Shown: positions 1-7,292 of the stretch, in pieces
How positions within the stretch are numbered: position 1 is the stretch's first letter
Layout: every line of letters begins with the position of its first letter
Assembly: GCF_026626635.1 (NCBI RefSeq)
Contig: NZ_JAPNKA010000001.1
Location: 6,758,001 to 6,822,000, forward strand
DNA: 64,000 nt
DNA from: Archangium lansingense
Lineage (GTDB): Bacteria > Myxococcota > Myxococcia > Myxococcales > Myxococcaceae
Direction of reading: 5' to 3'
The notes under the pieces: model-generated
Database searches by the model: none
What the model saw: only the letters and a program-made list of their open reading frames with translations
What the model was told of the DNA's origin: nothing
Program-made: the position numbers and the translations under genes

Positions 1-87
1 CTGCCCGGCATCTTCGTGCACCGCATCATCCAGTCGAAGAATCTCGAGAAGTGGATTGAGCGCCGCACCGTGCAGAAGAAGGCTTGA
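1..87 (+). CDS. CoA transferase subunit A, C-terminal end (partial)
   Basis: Only the last 28 codons are present, ending in TGA. The tail (LPGIFVHRII, then a charged helix ending VQKKA) matches the C-terminus of 3-oxoacid CoA-transferase subunit A (ScoA/AtoD family), which moves CoA from succinyl-CoA or acetyl-CoA to acetoacetate or a related acid. The subunit B gene starts 9 bases later, the usual operon arrangement. The family call rests on the short tail plus the neighbour. Confidence 0.75.
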   Translation: MPGIFVHRIIQSKNLEKWIERRTVQKKA

Positions 88-96
88 GAGGACGCC

Positions 97-753
97 ATGC
101 CCCTGACCCGTGAGCAGATTGCCCAGCGCATCGCCCAGGAGCTGCGCGACGGCTATTACGTGAACCTCGGAATCGGCATCCCCACGCTGGTTGCCAACTA
201 CATTCCGAAGGGCATCGACATCATGTTCCAGTCCGAGAACGGCATTCTCGGCATGGGAGCCTGGCCCGTGGAGGGCGAGGAGGATCCGGATCTCATCAAC
301 GCCGGCAAGGAGACGGTGACGGTGGTGAAGGGCGCCGCCTTCTTCGACTCGGCGCTGTCCTTCGGGATGATCCGCGGCGGCCATGTGGACCTGGCCGTGC
401 TCGGCGCCATGGAGGTGAGCGAGCAGGGAGATCTCGCCAACTGGATGATCCCCGGCAAGATGGTGAAGGGCCCGGGCGGCGCCATGGATCTCGCGGTGGG
501 CGCCAAGCGCGTCTTCGTGACCATGGAGCACGTCAACAAGGAGGGGAAGCCGAAGATCCTCAAGAAGTGCTCCCTGCCCATCACCGGCCTCAAGTGCGTC
601 AACCACATCGTCACCGAGTACGCCCTCTTGGACGTGACGCCCGAGGGCCTCGTGCTGCGCGAGCTGGCTCCCGGCGTGACGGTGGACCAGGTTCGGTCCA
701 TCACCGAGCCCACCTTCAAGGTGGCGCCGGACGTGCGTGAGATGAAGATCTGA
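97..753 (+). CDS. scoB: 3-oxoacid CoA-transferase subunit B
   Basis: A 218-residue protein of normal length for the beta subunit of a class I CoA transferase. The family signature SENG is at residues 46-49; its glutamate (E47) is the residue that forms the glutamyl-CoA thioester. The preceding IGIPT segment is also typical. With the subunit A gene just upstream it should form a heterotetramer that activates ketone bodies or short-chain acids in the cytosol. Whether the substrate is acetoacetate or another 3-oxo acid cannot be read from the sequence. The start follows a GAGAGGAC ribosome-binding site. Confidence 0.93.
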   Translation: MPLTREQIAQRIAQELRDGYYVNLGIGIPTLVANYIPKGIDIMFQSENGILGMGAWPVEGEEDPDLINAGKETVTVVKGAAFFDSALSFGMIRGGHVDLAVLGAMEVSEQGDLANWMIPGKMVKGPGGAMDLAVGAKRVFVTMEHVNKEGKPKILKKCSLPITGLKCVNHIVTEYALLDVTPEGLVLRELAPGVTVDQVRSITEPTFKVAPDVREMKI

Positions 754-841
754 GGCTTCCAGGCCTCTCGCTGTACCCGCCGCGGTCCTGGAACACGGGG
801 CCGCGGCGGAATACCCAGACCGGAGCGGAGGTCGAATAAGG

Positions 842-2167
842 ATGGCGCCCGGAGGGGTTGCCAGTTCCCCGTTTCCCATGCTGCCGGATACACCCATTGA
901 ATTGACGATCGACCGCCTCGGGCAGCTCGGAGAGGGCGTGGGCTCCTACGAGGGCCGCACTGTCTTCGTGCCCGGTGCCTTCCCTGGCGAGCGGGTGCGC
1001 GTGCGCCTGGAGCAGGAGGGCAAGGTGGTGCGCGGGCACCTGCTCGGCGACGTGGTGGCCCCGAGCCCGGACCGAAGGCGCTCGCCGTGTGCCCTGAGCG
1101 CGCGGTGTGGTGGGTGCGACTGGCTGGAGCTGGCTGAGTCCGCCCAGCGCGCCGCGAAGCAGGAGATTGTCCTCTCCGCCCTGGAGCACCTGGGCCGGCT
1201 GAAGCGGGACAGCTTCGCGGTGCGGCCCCTGTTGATGGCGCCGACGGAGTTCGGCTACCGGCGGCGGGCGGTGCTGCACCTCCTGAAGGACGAGCTGGCC
1301 TACTTCGGGCGACGGAGCCATGACCGGGTGCCAGTGAGCGAGTGCGGCGCGCTGGTGCCGGTGCTGGCCGGGCTGCCGGGGAAGCTGGGGCCGCTGCTCA
1401 AGCCGGTGTCGAAGGACGCGGAAGAGGTGCACCTGCTGGCCGAGGGCAGCAAAGCGGCCTTCGCGGTGCTGCTGAAGGGCCAGGCGACGCCCCGGCATGT
1501 CGAGGCGTGCGAGACGGCGGTGCGCACGCTTCGGCTGGAGGGCGCGGTGCTGGTGCCGAAGGAGGGCTCACCGCGAATCATCGGCAAGCCGGTGCTGCGC
1601 TCGGTGTCGCCGCTGCGGCCGGAGGTGCCGCTGTACCTGCGGCCGGATGCCTTCTCGCAGGCGCACGCCGAGGCCAACGTGGGACTGGTGACGTCGGCGG
1701 TGTACGAGCTGGCCCCGCGAGAGACGGACACGGTGTTGGAGCTGTACTCGGGCAACGGCAACTTCACGTTCCCGCTGGCGGCGAGCGCGGCGTCGGTGCT
1801 GGGGGTGGAGTCCTCGCCGGCGTCGGTGGAGCTGGCGCAGCGCAGCGCGCGAGAGGGTGGGGTGACGAACGTGCGCTTCCACCAGGGGGATGCCCGGAAG
1901 GTGTGCGAGGGCCTCATCCGCGAGGGCAAGCGGTTCGACCTGGCCCTGGCGGATCCTCCGCGGACGGGGGCACCAGGGCTCGCTCGGTGGCTCAAGGCCC
2001 TGGGGGTGAGGCGAGTGGTGTACGTGGCATGCGATCCTGGCTCGCTGGCGAGGGACGCTGCGGGCCTGGTGGAGGCCGGTTACAAGCCGCTGGCGTTGCA
2101 GGTGGTGGACATGTTCCCGCAGACGCACCACGTCGAATCCGTGATGTCCTTCGAGCTGCCTGCGTAA
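842..2167 (+). CDS. rlmD: 23S rRNA (uracil-5-)-methyltransferase, RlmD/TrmA family
   Basis: A 441-residue class I SAM-dependent RNA m5U methyltransferase. Order: an N-terminal TRAM-like RNA-binding domain (about residues 18-72), three iron-sulfur cysteines C83, C89 and C92 in the C-x5-C-x2-C spacing of RlmD/RumA, a SAM-binding LELYSGNGNFTF motif, a DPPRTG motif, and the catalytic cysteine C397 in VYVACDPGS. The ATG at 842 has GGAGG ten bases upstream; an internal ATG at 878 is the alternative start. The iron-sulfur cysteines favour RlmD (U1939) or RlmC over TrmA, but the target base is inferred. Confidence 0.88.
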   Translation: MAPGGVASSPFPMLPDTPIELTIDRLGQLGEGVGSYEGRTVFVPGAFPGERVRVRLEQEGKVVRGHLLGDVVAPSPDRRRSPCALSARCGGCDWLELAESAQRAAKQEIVLSALEHLGRLKRDSFAVRPLLMAPTEFGYRRRAVLHLLKDELAYFGRRSHDRVPVSECGALVPVLAGLPGKLGPLLKPVSKDAEEVHLLAEGSKAAFAVLLKGQATPRHVEACETAVRTLRLEGAVLVPKEGSPRIIGKPVLRSVSPLRPEVPLYLRPDAFSQAHAEANVGLVTSAVYELAPRETDTVLELYSGNGNFTFPLAASAASVLGVESSPASVELAQRSAREGGVTNVRFHQGDARKVCEGLIREGKRFDLALADPPRTGAPGLARWLKALGVRRVVYVACDPGSLARDAAGLVEAGYKPLALQVVDMFPQTHHVESVMSFELPA

Positions 2168-2171
2168 AGCC

Positions 2172-2207
2172 CCCTCTCCCTCTGGGAGAGGGCTGGGGTG
2201 AGGGTCT
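2172..2207 (+). repeat. GGGAGAGGG palindromic intergenic element
   Basis: A perfect 9-bp inverted repeat (CCCTCTCCC at 2172-2180, GGGAGAGGG at 2184-2192) with a 3-base loop, followed by CTGGGGTGAGGG. This palindrome-plus-tail layout is common as a dispersed intergenic element in GC-rich proteobacteria (established knowledge, not searched here). It fills the gap between the methyltransferase stop and the VWA gene start and may also supply the latter's ribosome-binding sequence. Confidence 0.6.
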
Positions 2208-2214
2208 ACAGTCA

Positions 2215-3612
2215 ATGGACGCACGCATCGTCGAGTTCGCCGAGGTCCTCCGCCAGAACGGGGTGCGTGTGAGCACGTCCGAGGTCACGGACGCGGCGCG
2301 GGCCACCGCCGAGGTGGGGCTCCAGGACAAGGCCATCTTCCGATCGGTGCTGCGGACCACGATGGTGAAGCGCCACCAGGACGTGGATGTCTTCAACCGG
2401 GTCTTCGACTTCTACTTCTCGGGGGCGGCGAAGACGTTCGAGGCGCTCGACAAGTCGCTGGCGCAGCAGATCCAGGAGCAGGGGCTCATCGAGGGCGACA
2501 ACCTGACGATGCTGCTGTTCCAGATGAACCAGCTCTTCCCCGAGCTGTCCCCGCTGGCCCAGGCGGCGCTGATGGGGGATCGGGCGAGGCTGGCGCAGAT
2601 CTTCCGCTCGGCCACGCTGCAGCTGGACCTGTCGCAGATGCAGAGCTCGATGCAGACGGGCTTCTTCTCGCGGCGGCTGCTGGTGGCGGCGGGGATCGAC
2701 CGGGCGCGTTCAGAGCTGAAGACCTTCGAGGACGAGTTGCGCAAGCGGGGCCTGCCGGCCGAGGGCGTGGAGATCGTCTCGCGCCATGTGGCCGAGGCCA
2801 TGCGCAAGGTGGAGGACGCTGCGCGGCGTGAGGTGAAGCGTCAGGCCGAGGCGCGCATCCGCAAGCCCACGGGCGGGGTGGCGGACAAGCCACTGTTCCA
2901 GCTCAGCCAGGCCGAGGTGAGCCAGATGGAGACGGCGGTGAAGACGCTGGCCGAGAAGCTCAAGGCCCGCCTCATCCGCAAAGCACGCTCGAACCGGCGG
3001 GGAGCGCTGAACGTGCGCCGCACGCTGCGCCGCAACCTGCCGTGGGGTGGGGTGCCCATGGTGCCCCAGTTCCGCGACCGCCGCCCCGAGCGCCCCGAGG
3101 TCGTCGTCCTCTGCGACGTCTCGGACTCGGTGCGCAACGCCTCACGGATGATGCTGCTCTTCACCTACACGTTGCAGTCACTCTTCGTGCGTGTGCGCTC
3201 GTTCGTCTTCGTGTCGGACGTGGGCGACGTGACGCAGTACTTCAAGGAGCAGGACGTGGACAAGGCGATCGATCTGGCCACCATGGGTCAGGCCGTCTCG
3301 CTCACCGCCAACTCCAACTACGGCCGCGCGCTGGCCATGTTCGCGAGGGATCAGCTCGGCAGCATCACCCGCCGGACCACGGTGATGATCATCGGGGACG
3401 GTCGCAACAACTACAACGCCAACAACGCCTGGGCCCTCAAGGACCTGAAGCAGAAGTGCAAACGGCTCCTGTGGATCTGCCCCGAGGATCGTCCCAACTG
3501 GGGCTTCGGGGATAGCGAGATGCTCACCTACTCGAAGGAGTGCCACCAGACGGTGGTGGTGAACTCCGTGTCCGATCTGTCCCGCATCGCGGAGCAGCTC
3601 GTCCCCGCCTGA
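2215..3612 (+). CDS. CoxE-like VWA domain protein
   Basis: A 465-residue protein. The C-terminal half is a von Willebrand factor A domain with an intact MIDAS motif, DVSDSVR, starting at D301, and a later GDGRNN loop. The N-terminal half is helical and charged, as in the CoxE-like/DUF58-neighbour VWA families that work with MoxR-type AAA ATPases. No MoxR gene is adjacent here. The frame stays open far upstream through the methyltransferase gene, but the ATG at 2215 is the first credible start outside it. The partner and substrate are unknown. Confidence 0.85.
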   Translation: MDARIVEFAEVLRQNGVRVSTSEVTDAARATAEVGLQDKAIFRSVLRTTMVKRHQDVDVFNRVFDFYFSGAAKTFEALDKSLAQQIQEQGLIEGDNLTMLLFQMNQLFPELSPLAQAALMGDRARLAQIFRSATLQLDLSQMQSSMQTGFFSRRLLVAAGIDRARSELKTFEDELRKRGLPAEGVEIVSRHVAEAMRKVEDAARREVKRQAEARIRKPTGGVADKPLFQLSQAEVSQMETAVKTLAEKLKARLIRKARSNRRGALNVRRTLRRNLPWGGVPMVPQFRDRRPERPEVVVLCDVSDSVRNASRMMLLFTYTLQSLFVRVRSFVFVSDVGDVTQYFKEQDVDKAIDLATMGQAVSLTANSNYGRALAMFARDQLGSITRRTTVMIIGDGRNNYNANNAWALKDLKQKCKRLLWICPEDRPNWGFGDSEMLTYSKECHQTVVVNSVSDLSRIAEQLVPA

Positions 3613-3623
3613 GAGAGACAGCC

Positions 3624-4133
3624 ATGTCCCGTTCCATGTTCGATGATCTCGAGGTGTCGCAGGCCAGCGCCATGGGGGCTGCTGACTCCCGGACGCTGCG
3701 GTTCGCCGCCCACGCCCTCACCCAGGCAGACCTGGAGGGTCTCATCCGCTACCAGGAGGCCTTCCTCTCCCACCTGGAGCAGGGGCAGTCCCCGGTAGAG
3801 CCCAATGCGCTCACCACCGCGCACGAGCTCGGCCTGAAGGCCTCCGGGTTGGCGGTGAAGGTGGTGGAGCTGGGCAACGCCATGCTGCGCGCCTACAGCG
3901 GCCATCACTGGACGGCTCGCCGGCTGCGCACCCGGCTGGCGGAGCTGGAGCAGCAGTCCGATGCCACCTCGTCCGAGAAGGCCAGCAAGGCCCGTGACGA
4001 GCTGCGCCGCATCGAGGACCTGGAGCCCCTGGCCCGGCGCTACGGGCAGGAGGCGATCGATCTGATGAACCAGCACGAGGACCGTCTGGTGGCCCTCCAT
4101 ACCCGGATGCAGAAGGCCCTCACCCGGGCGTAG
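3624..4133 (+). CDS. Conserved hypothetical helical protein
   Basis: A 169-residue, entirely helical, charged protein with a coiled-coil-like stretch around residues 95-145 and no signal peptide or membrane segment. I do not recognise the family. It starts 11 bases after the VWA gene stop, so the two are probably co-transcribed and may act together. The start chosen is the ATG after AGAGAGAC; the longer open frame upstream lies inside the VWA gene. Confidence 0.75.
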   Translation: MSRSMFDDLEVSQASAMGAADSRTLRFAAHALTQADLEGLIRYQEAFLSHLEQGQSPVEPNALTTAHELGLKASGLAVKVVELGNAMLRAYSGHHWTARRLRTRLAELEQQSDATSSEKASKARDELRRIEDLEPLARRYGQEAIDLMNQHEDRLVALHTRMQKALTRA

Positions 4134-4172
4134 GAGGGGCTCGCCCGCGCCCCTGCCTGGGCGCTGGAACCA

Positions 4173-4201
4173 TTGCAATCCGCCGGGGCTCGTCGGATAA
4201 G
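4173..4201 (+). promoter_or_regulatory. Candidate sigma-70 promoter of miaB
   Basis: TTGCAA (4173-4178) and GATAAG (4196-4201) are separated by 17 bases, ending about 27 bases before the miaB ATG. This is the only such pairing in the 94-base gap. It is a prediction by eye. Confidence 0.4.
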
Positions 4202-4227
4202 GGCCCGTTCTCCGTACGGAAAGACCC

Positions 4228-5610
4228 ATGAAGCGCTACTTCATCCACACCTTCGGCTGCCAGATGAACGTCAACGACTCGCTCCGCATGAGCGAGGTAC
4301 TCGGCAAGCTGGAATACCGGCCCACGCCGGTGCCGGAGGAGGCCGACCTCATCATCCTCAACACCTGCTCCATCCGTGAGAAGGCCGAGGACAAGATGCT
4401 GTCGGCCCTGGGCCGCTACCGCACGGTGAAGCTCGCCCGGGGCACGCTGCTGGGCGTCGGTGGGTGCGTGGCCCAGCAGGAGAAGGACAAGCTCCTCAAG
4501 AAGGTGCCCTACCTGGACTTCGTCTTCGGTCCGGACTCCATCGCCAAGCTGCCGGACATCATCGGCCGCGTGCAGGGCGAGCGCGAGCGCGTGGTGGAGA
4601 CGGCCTGGGTGGACTCGGAGGAGTACGTCTTCCCGCGCGCGGACCCCGAGACGAGCCGCGGCAAGGTGACCGAGTTCGTCACGGTGATGAAGGGCTGCGA
4701 CAATGTCTGCTCCTTCTGCGTGGTGCCGCATACCCGCGGCCGCGAGGTGAGCCGGCCCTTCCCGGACGTGCTCGCCGAGGTGGCGGACCTGGCGAAGGTG
4801 GGCGTGCGCGAGGTGACGCTCATCGGGCAGAACGTGAACTCGTACCAGGGTGGCATCAGCTTCGCGCAGCTCCTGCTGCGGACCGCGGAGGTACCGGGCA
4901 TCGAGCGCGTGCGCTTCACCACGAGCCACCCGCACGACCTGTCCGACGAGCTGATCGAGGCCTTCCGGACGCAGCCGAAGATCACGCCGCACTTCCACCT
5001 GCCGGTGCAGAGCGGCTCCAACCCGGTGCTCAAGCGGATGCGGCGCGACTACACCGTGGTGCAGTACCTGGAGCGGCTGGAGAAGCTGCGCGCGGCGCGT
5101 CCGGGCATCGCGGTGACGACGGACATCATCGTCGGCTTCCCGGGAGAGACGGAGGAGGACTTCGCCCTCACGCTGGAGCTCACGGAGAAGGTCCGTTACG
5201 ACAACCAGTTCTCCTTCATCTACAGCCCCCGGCCGAAGACGGGCGCGGCGCTGAAGGAGGACGAGTGGGGCTTGGTGGCCCACGAGGTGAAGATCGAGCG
5301 GCTGGAGCGCCTGCAGAAGATTCAGCGGCGCATCAGCGGGGAGATCACCGCGGCGCAGGTGGGGCAGGAGGTGGAGGTGCTGGTGGAGGGCCACTCGCGC
5401 TACAACCCGCTCAAGCGTTTCGGGCGCACGCCGGAGAACCGCACCGTCAATTTCGACGGGGACGCGCCGGCGGGAGCCTTCGTGAAGGTGCTGGTGGAGA
5501 GCGCCACGCCGAACCAGCTGTCCGGCAAGCAGACGGTGGTGCTGAGCCAACCGTTGGTGGTGCCGCCCGCCGACCTCCCGAGCCCCGAGCTCTCGTGCGT
5601 CGTGGGCTGA
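4228..5610 (+). CDS. miaB: tRNA-2-methylthio-N6-dimethylallyladenosine synthase
   Basis: A 460-residue radical-SAM methylthiotransferase. Order: an N-terminal UPF0004 domain with cluster cysteines in FGCQMN (C11), NTCSIRE and GGCVAQQ; the radical SAM cluster C157-x3-C161-x2-C164 in GCDNVCSFC; and a C-terminal TRAM domain. It adds a methylthio group to i6A37 in tRNAs reading UNN codons. The motif set (NTCSIREKAEDK, VVPHTRGRE, QSGSNPVLK) is that of MiaB rather than RimO or MtaB. It has its own likely promoter. Confidence 0.97.
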   Translation: MKRYFIHTFGCQMNVNDSLRMSEVLGKLEYRPTPVPEEADLIILNTCSIREKAEDKMLSALGRYRTVKLARGTLLGVGGCVAQQEKDKLLKKVPYLDFVFGPDSIAKLPDIIGRVQGERERVVETAWVDSEEYVFPRADPETSRGKVTEFVTVMKGCDNVCSFCVVPHTRGREVSRPFPDVLAEVADLAKVGVREVTLIGQNVNSYQGGISFAQLLLRTAEVPGIERVRFTTSHPHDLSDELIEAFRTQPKITPHFHLPVQSGSNPVLKRMRRDYTVVQYLERLEKLRAARPGIAVTTDIIVGFPGETEEDFALTLELTEKVRYDNQFSFIYSPRPKTGAALKEDEWGLVAHEVKIERLERLQKIQRRISGEITAAQVGQEVEVLVEGHSRYNPLKRFGRTPENRTVNFDGDAPAGAFVKVLVESATPNQLSGKQTVVLSQPLVVPPADLPSPELSCVVG

Positions 5611-5696
5611 GCCTCCCGCCCGAAGCGTAAGGCCGTCGACCCCCGTGCTGGCCGTTAACGTGACGCCCGCCAGCGTGCGTGTTAGGACCACCTTGC

Positions 5697-6152
5697 ATGG
5701 AGGTTGCAGCAGCACTCAAGGCTTCGCCGCTCTTCAAGGATTTCACCGACGTCGGCATCCAGATCTTCGCCGCCATCGGGGTCGCACGGGCTTTTCCCAA
5801 GGGATCTGCCCTGTTCTTGGAGAACCGTCCTGGCGAGTCCCTCTTCATCGTCGGGGACGGCACGGTCCGGCTGAGTGCGAAGAACACCACGGGCGAGGAA
5901 GTGACGCTCGGGGATGTGGTGGCCGGAGAGCCTCTGGGTGAACTGACCCTCATCCAGAAGGGCGATCGGCTGTGCACCGCCGTTGCCATGACGGATGTGA
6001 CCGCGGTGGAGATCCGTCACGCGGACTTCCAGAAGCTCACCATCCAGAAGCCCCAGGCCTGCATGAAGCTGCTGATGGGGATCGTCAGCCACTTCGGTCA
6101 GAAGGTCCGCGACAACAAGGACGCCATGAAGTCGCTTGTGGGAAAGACTTGA
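5697..6152 (+). CDS. Cyclic nucleotide-binding domain protein
   Basis: A 151-residue single-domain protein: a cupin-like cyclic nucleotide-binding beta-barrel (about residues 15-120) with a phosphate-binding-cassette-like GEPLGELTLI segment and a C-terminal helix. There is no HTH or other effector domain, so it is probably a stand-alone sensor or adaptor. The conserved Arg usual in true cAMP-binding cassettes is not obvious, so ligand binding is uncertain. The ATG at 5697 is preferred over an in-frame GTG at 5679. Confidence 0.85.
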   Translation: MEVAAALKASPLFKDFTDVGIQIFAAIGVARAFPKGSALFLENRPGESLFIVGDGTVRLSAKNTTGEEVTLGDVVAGEPLGELTLIQKGDRLCTAVAMTDVTAVEIRHADFQKLTIQKPQACMKLLMGIVSHFGQKVRDNKDAMKSLVGKT

Positions 6153-6462
6153 GCAGCATCCCACCTTGCGCGCCGTGCTACCTTCCTCGCGGATGATGCG
6201 AGGGACGTCCGAAATACCTACACGCCCACACCTGCGGACAGGGGAACGACCCTCTGTCGAGGCCTGTTGAGGAGGGGACGGGCGCACGAACGGACGCCCA
6301 GGCGGTCGCACTCCGAGCAGCGGACGCGCCTGGTGATTATGAGTCGGCCAATGGGGGCTCGGAGTTTTGACGACGCGTGCCCGGTTGATGCGGGGACGCT
6401 GGAGACCTGGGCGCGGATGACGATGCCTGCCTGGTCTCCCCGGACGTGACAGAGAGACGAGC
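6153..6462. other. Intergenic gap without a convincing gene
   Basis: About 310 bases between the cyclic-nucleotide-binding and DedA genes. It holds a short inverted repeat CCTCGC (6185-6190) / GCGAGG (6198-6203), which could end the upstream transcript but has no T-run. A short open frame at 6267-6449 has no ribosome-binding site and no recognisable content. The region presumably contains the dedA promoter. Confidence 0.5.
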
Positions 6463-7224
6463 GTGCAAGAATTTCTCACCAACGTGCTGGGCAGTACCCA
6501 AGGCTTCTTCGCCTATGCCGCCGTCTTCGGCATCCTGGTGGCGTGCGGGCTCGGCGTGCCACTGCCCGAGGACATTTCGCTCATCCTGGGTGGCTTCCTC
6601 GCCCACAAGGGCGCGGCCAACCTGTCGGTGATGATGCTGGTCGGCTTCCTGGGCATCCTCGTCGGCGACAGCCTCATCTTCTACGCCGGCCGCCGGCTGG
6701 GCTCGCAGGTGGGTCGTTCTCCCACCGGTTTCTTCGGCAAGTTCATCACGCCTGAGAAGCGCGCCCGAGTGGAGGGGCTATTCGCCCTGCACGGGCAGAA
6801 GATCGTGATGATTGCTCGTTTCATGCCTGGGGTGCGCGCGGTGACGTACTTCAGCGCCGGTTCCGCGGGCATGTCCTACTGGCGCTTCCTCTTCTGGGAC
6901 GGCCTGGCGGCGCTGCTGTCCGCGCCCTTCTTCGTGTGGCTGGGCTTCCACTTCGGCGACAAGCTGGACTACGCCATCGACCGGATGAAGGAGGGGCAGT
7001 TGGTGGTGTTCGGTGCCCTCGCGGTGGTGGGGCTCGGGGTGTTCCTGTGGCGGAAGCGGATCGCGGCCCTGCGCGGGGCGGCGATGAACGCGGCGGTGAA
7101 GGCCTCGCCGGTGCCCGCGCATCTGCTGACGGGTGCGGCCGCCGAGGTCCAGCCGGCCGCGGCCCCGGTGTTCGAGATGGCGGAGAAGCCCTCTGGCACG
7201 GAGCGCCTGCCCATCCGCGACTGA
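6463..7224 (+). CDS. DedA family membrane protein
   Basis: A 253-residue polytopic membrane protein of the DedA/SNARE-associated (VTT) family. Signatures are GVPLPEDISLILGGFLA near the N-terminus and the central FMPGVRAVTYFSAG loop. DedA proteins are linked to lipid-carrier (undecaprenyl phosphate, phosphatidylethanolamine) flipping and membrane homeostasis. About 50 residues of Ala/Pro-rich cytoplasmic tail follow the last membrane helix. The GTG start follows AGAGAGACGAGC. The gene stands alone, convergent with the Hsp70-like gene. Confidence 0.9.
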   Translation: MQEFLTNVLGSTQGFFAYAAVFGILVACGLGVPLPEDISLILGGFLAHKGAANLSVMMLVGFLGILVGDSLIFYAGRRLGSQVGRSPTGFFGKFITPEKRARVEGLFALHGQKIVMIARFMPGVRAVTYFSAGSAGMSYWRFLFWDGLAALLSAPFFVWLGFHFGDKLDYAIDRMKEGQLVVFGALAVVGLGVFLWRKRIAALRGAAMNAAVKASPVPAHLLTGAAAEVQPAAAPVFEMAEKPSGTERLPIRD

Positions 7225-7262
7225 GTCTCAAAACATCGCTTCCCCAGTGAGCCGGAAGGGAA

Positions 7263-7281
7263 GGGCCCGCGCATCGGGTCC
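7263..7281. terminator. Possible bidirectional hairpin between convergent genes
   Basis: A 7-bp stem GGGCCCG / CGGGTCC (one G-T pair) with a 5-base loop lies between the convergent DedA and Hsp70-like gene ends. No T-run follows on either strand, so intrinsic termination is only possible. Confidence 0.3.
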
Positions 7282-7292
7282 CCCTCTCCGGT

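Noticed and set aside
1342-2214. Upstream extension of the VWA gene frame
   Set aside because: It overlaps the methyltransferase gene and is Gly/Ala/Arg-rich nonsense; the ATG at 2215 lies just after that gene's stop.
6267-6449. A small gene between the cyclic-nucleotide-binding and dedA genes
   Set aside because: No ribosome-binding site, no start context and Arg-rich random composition.
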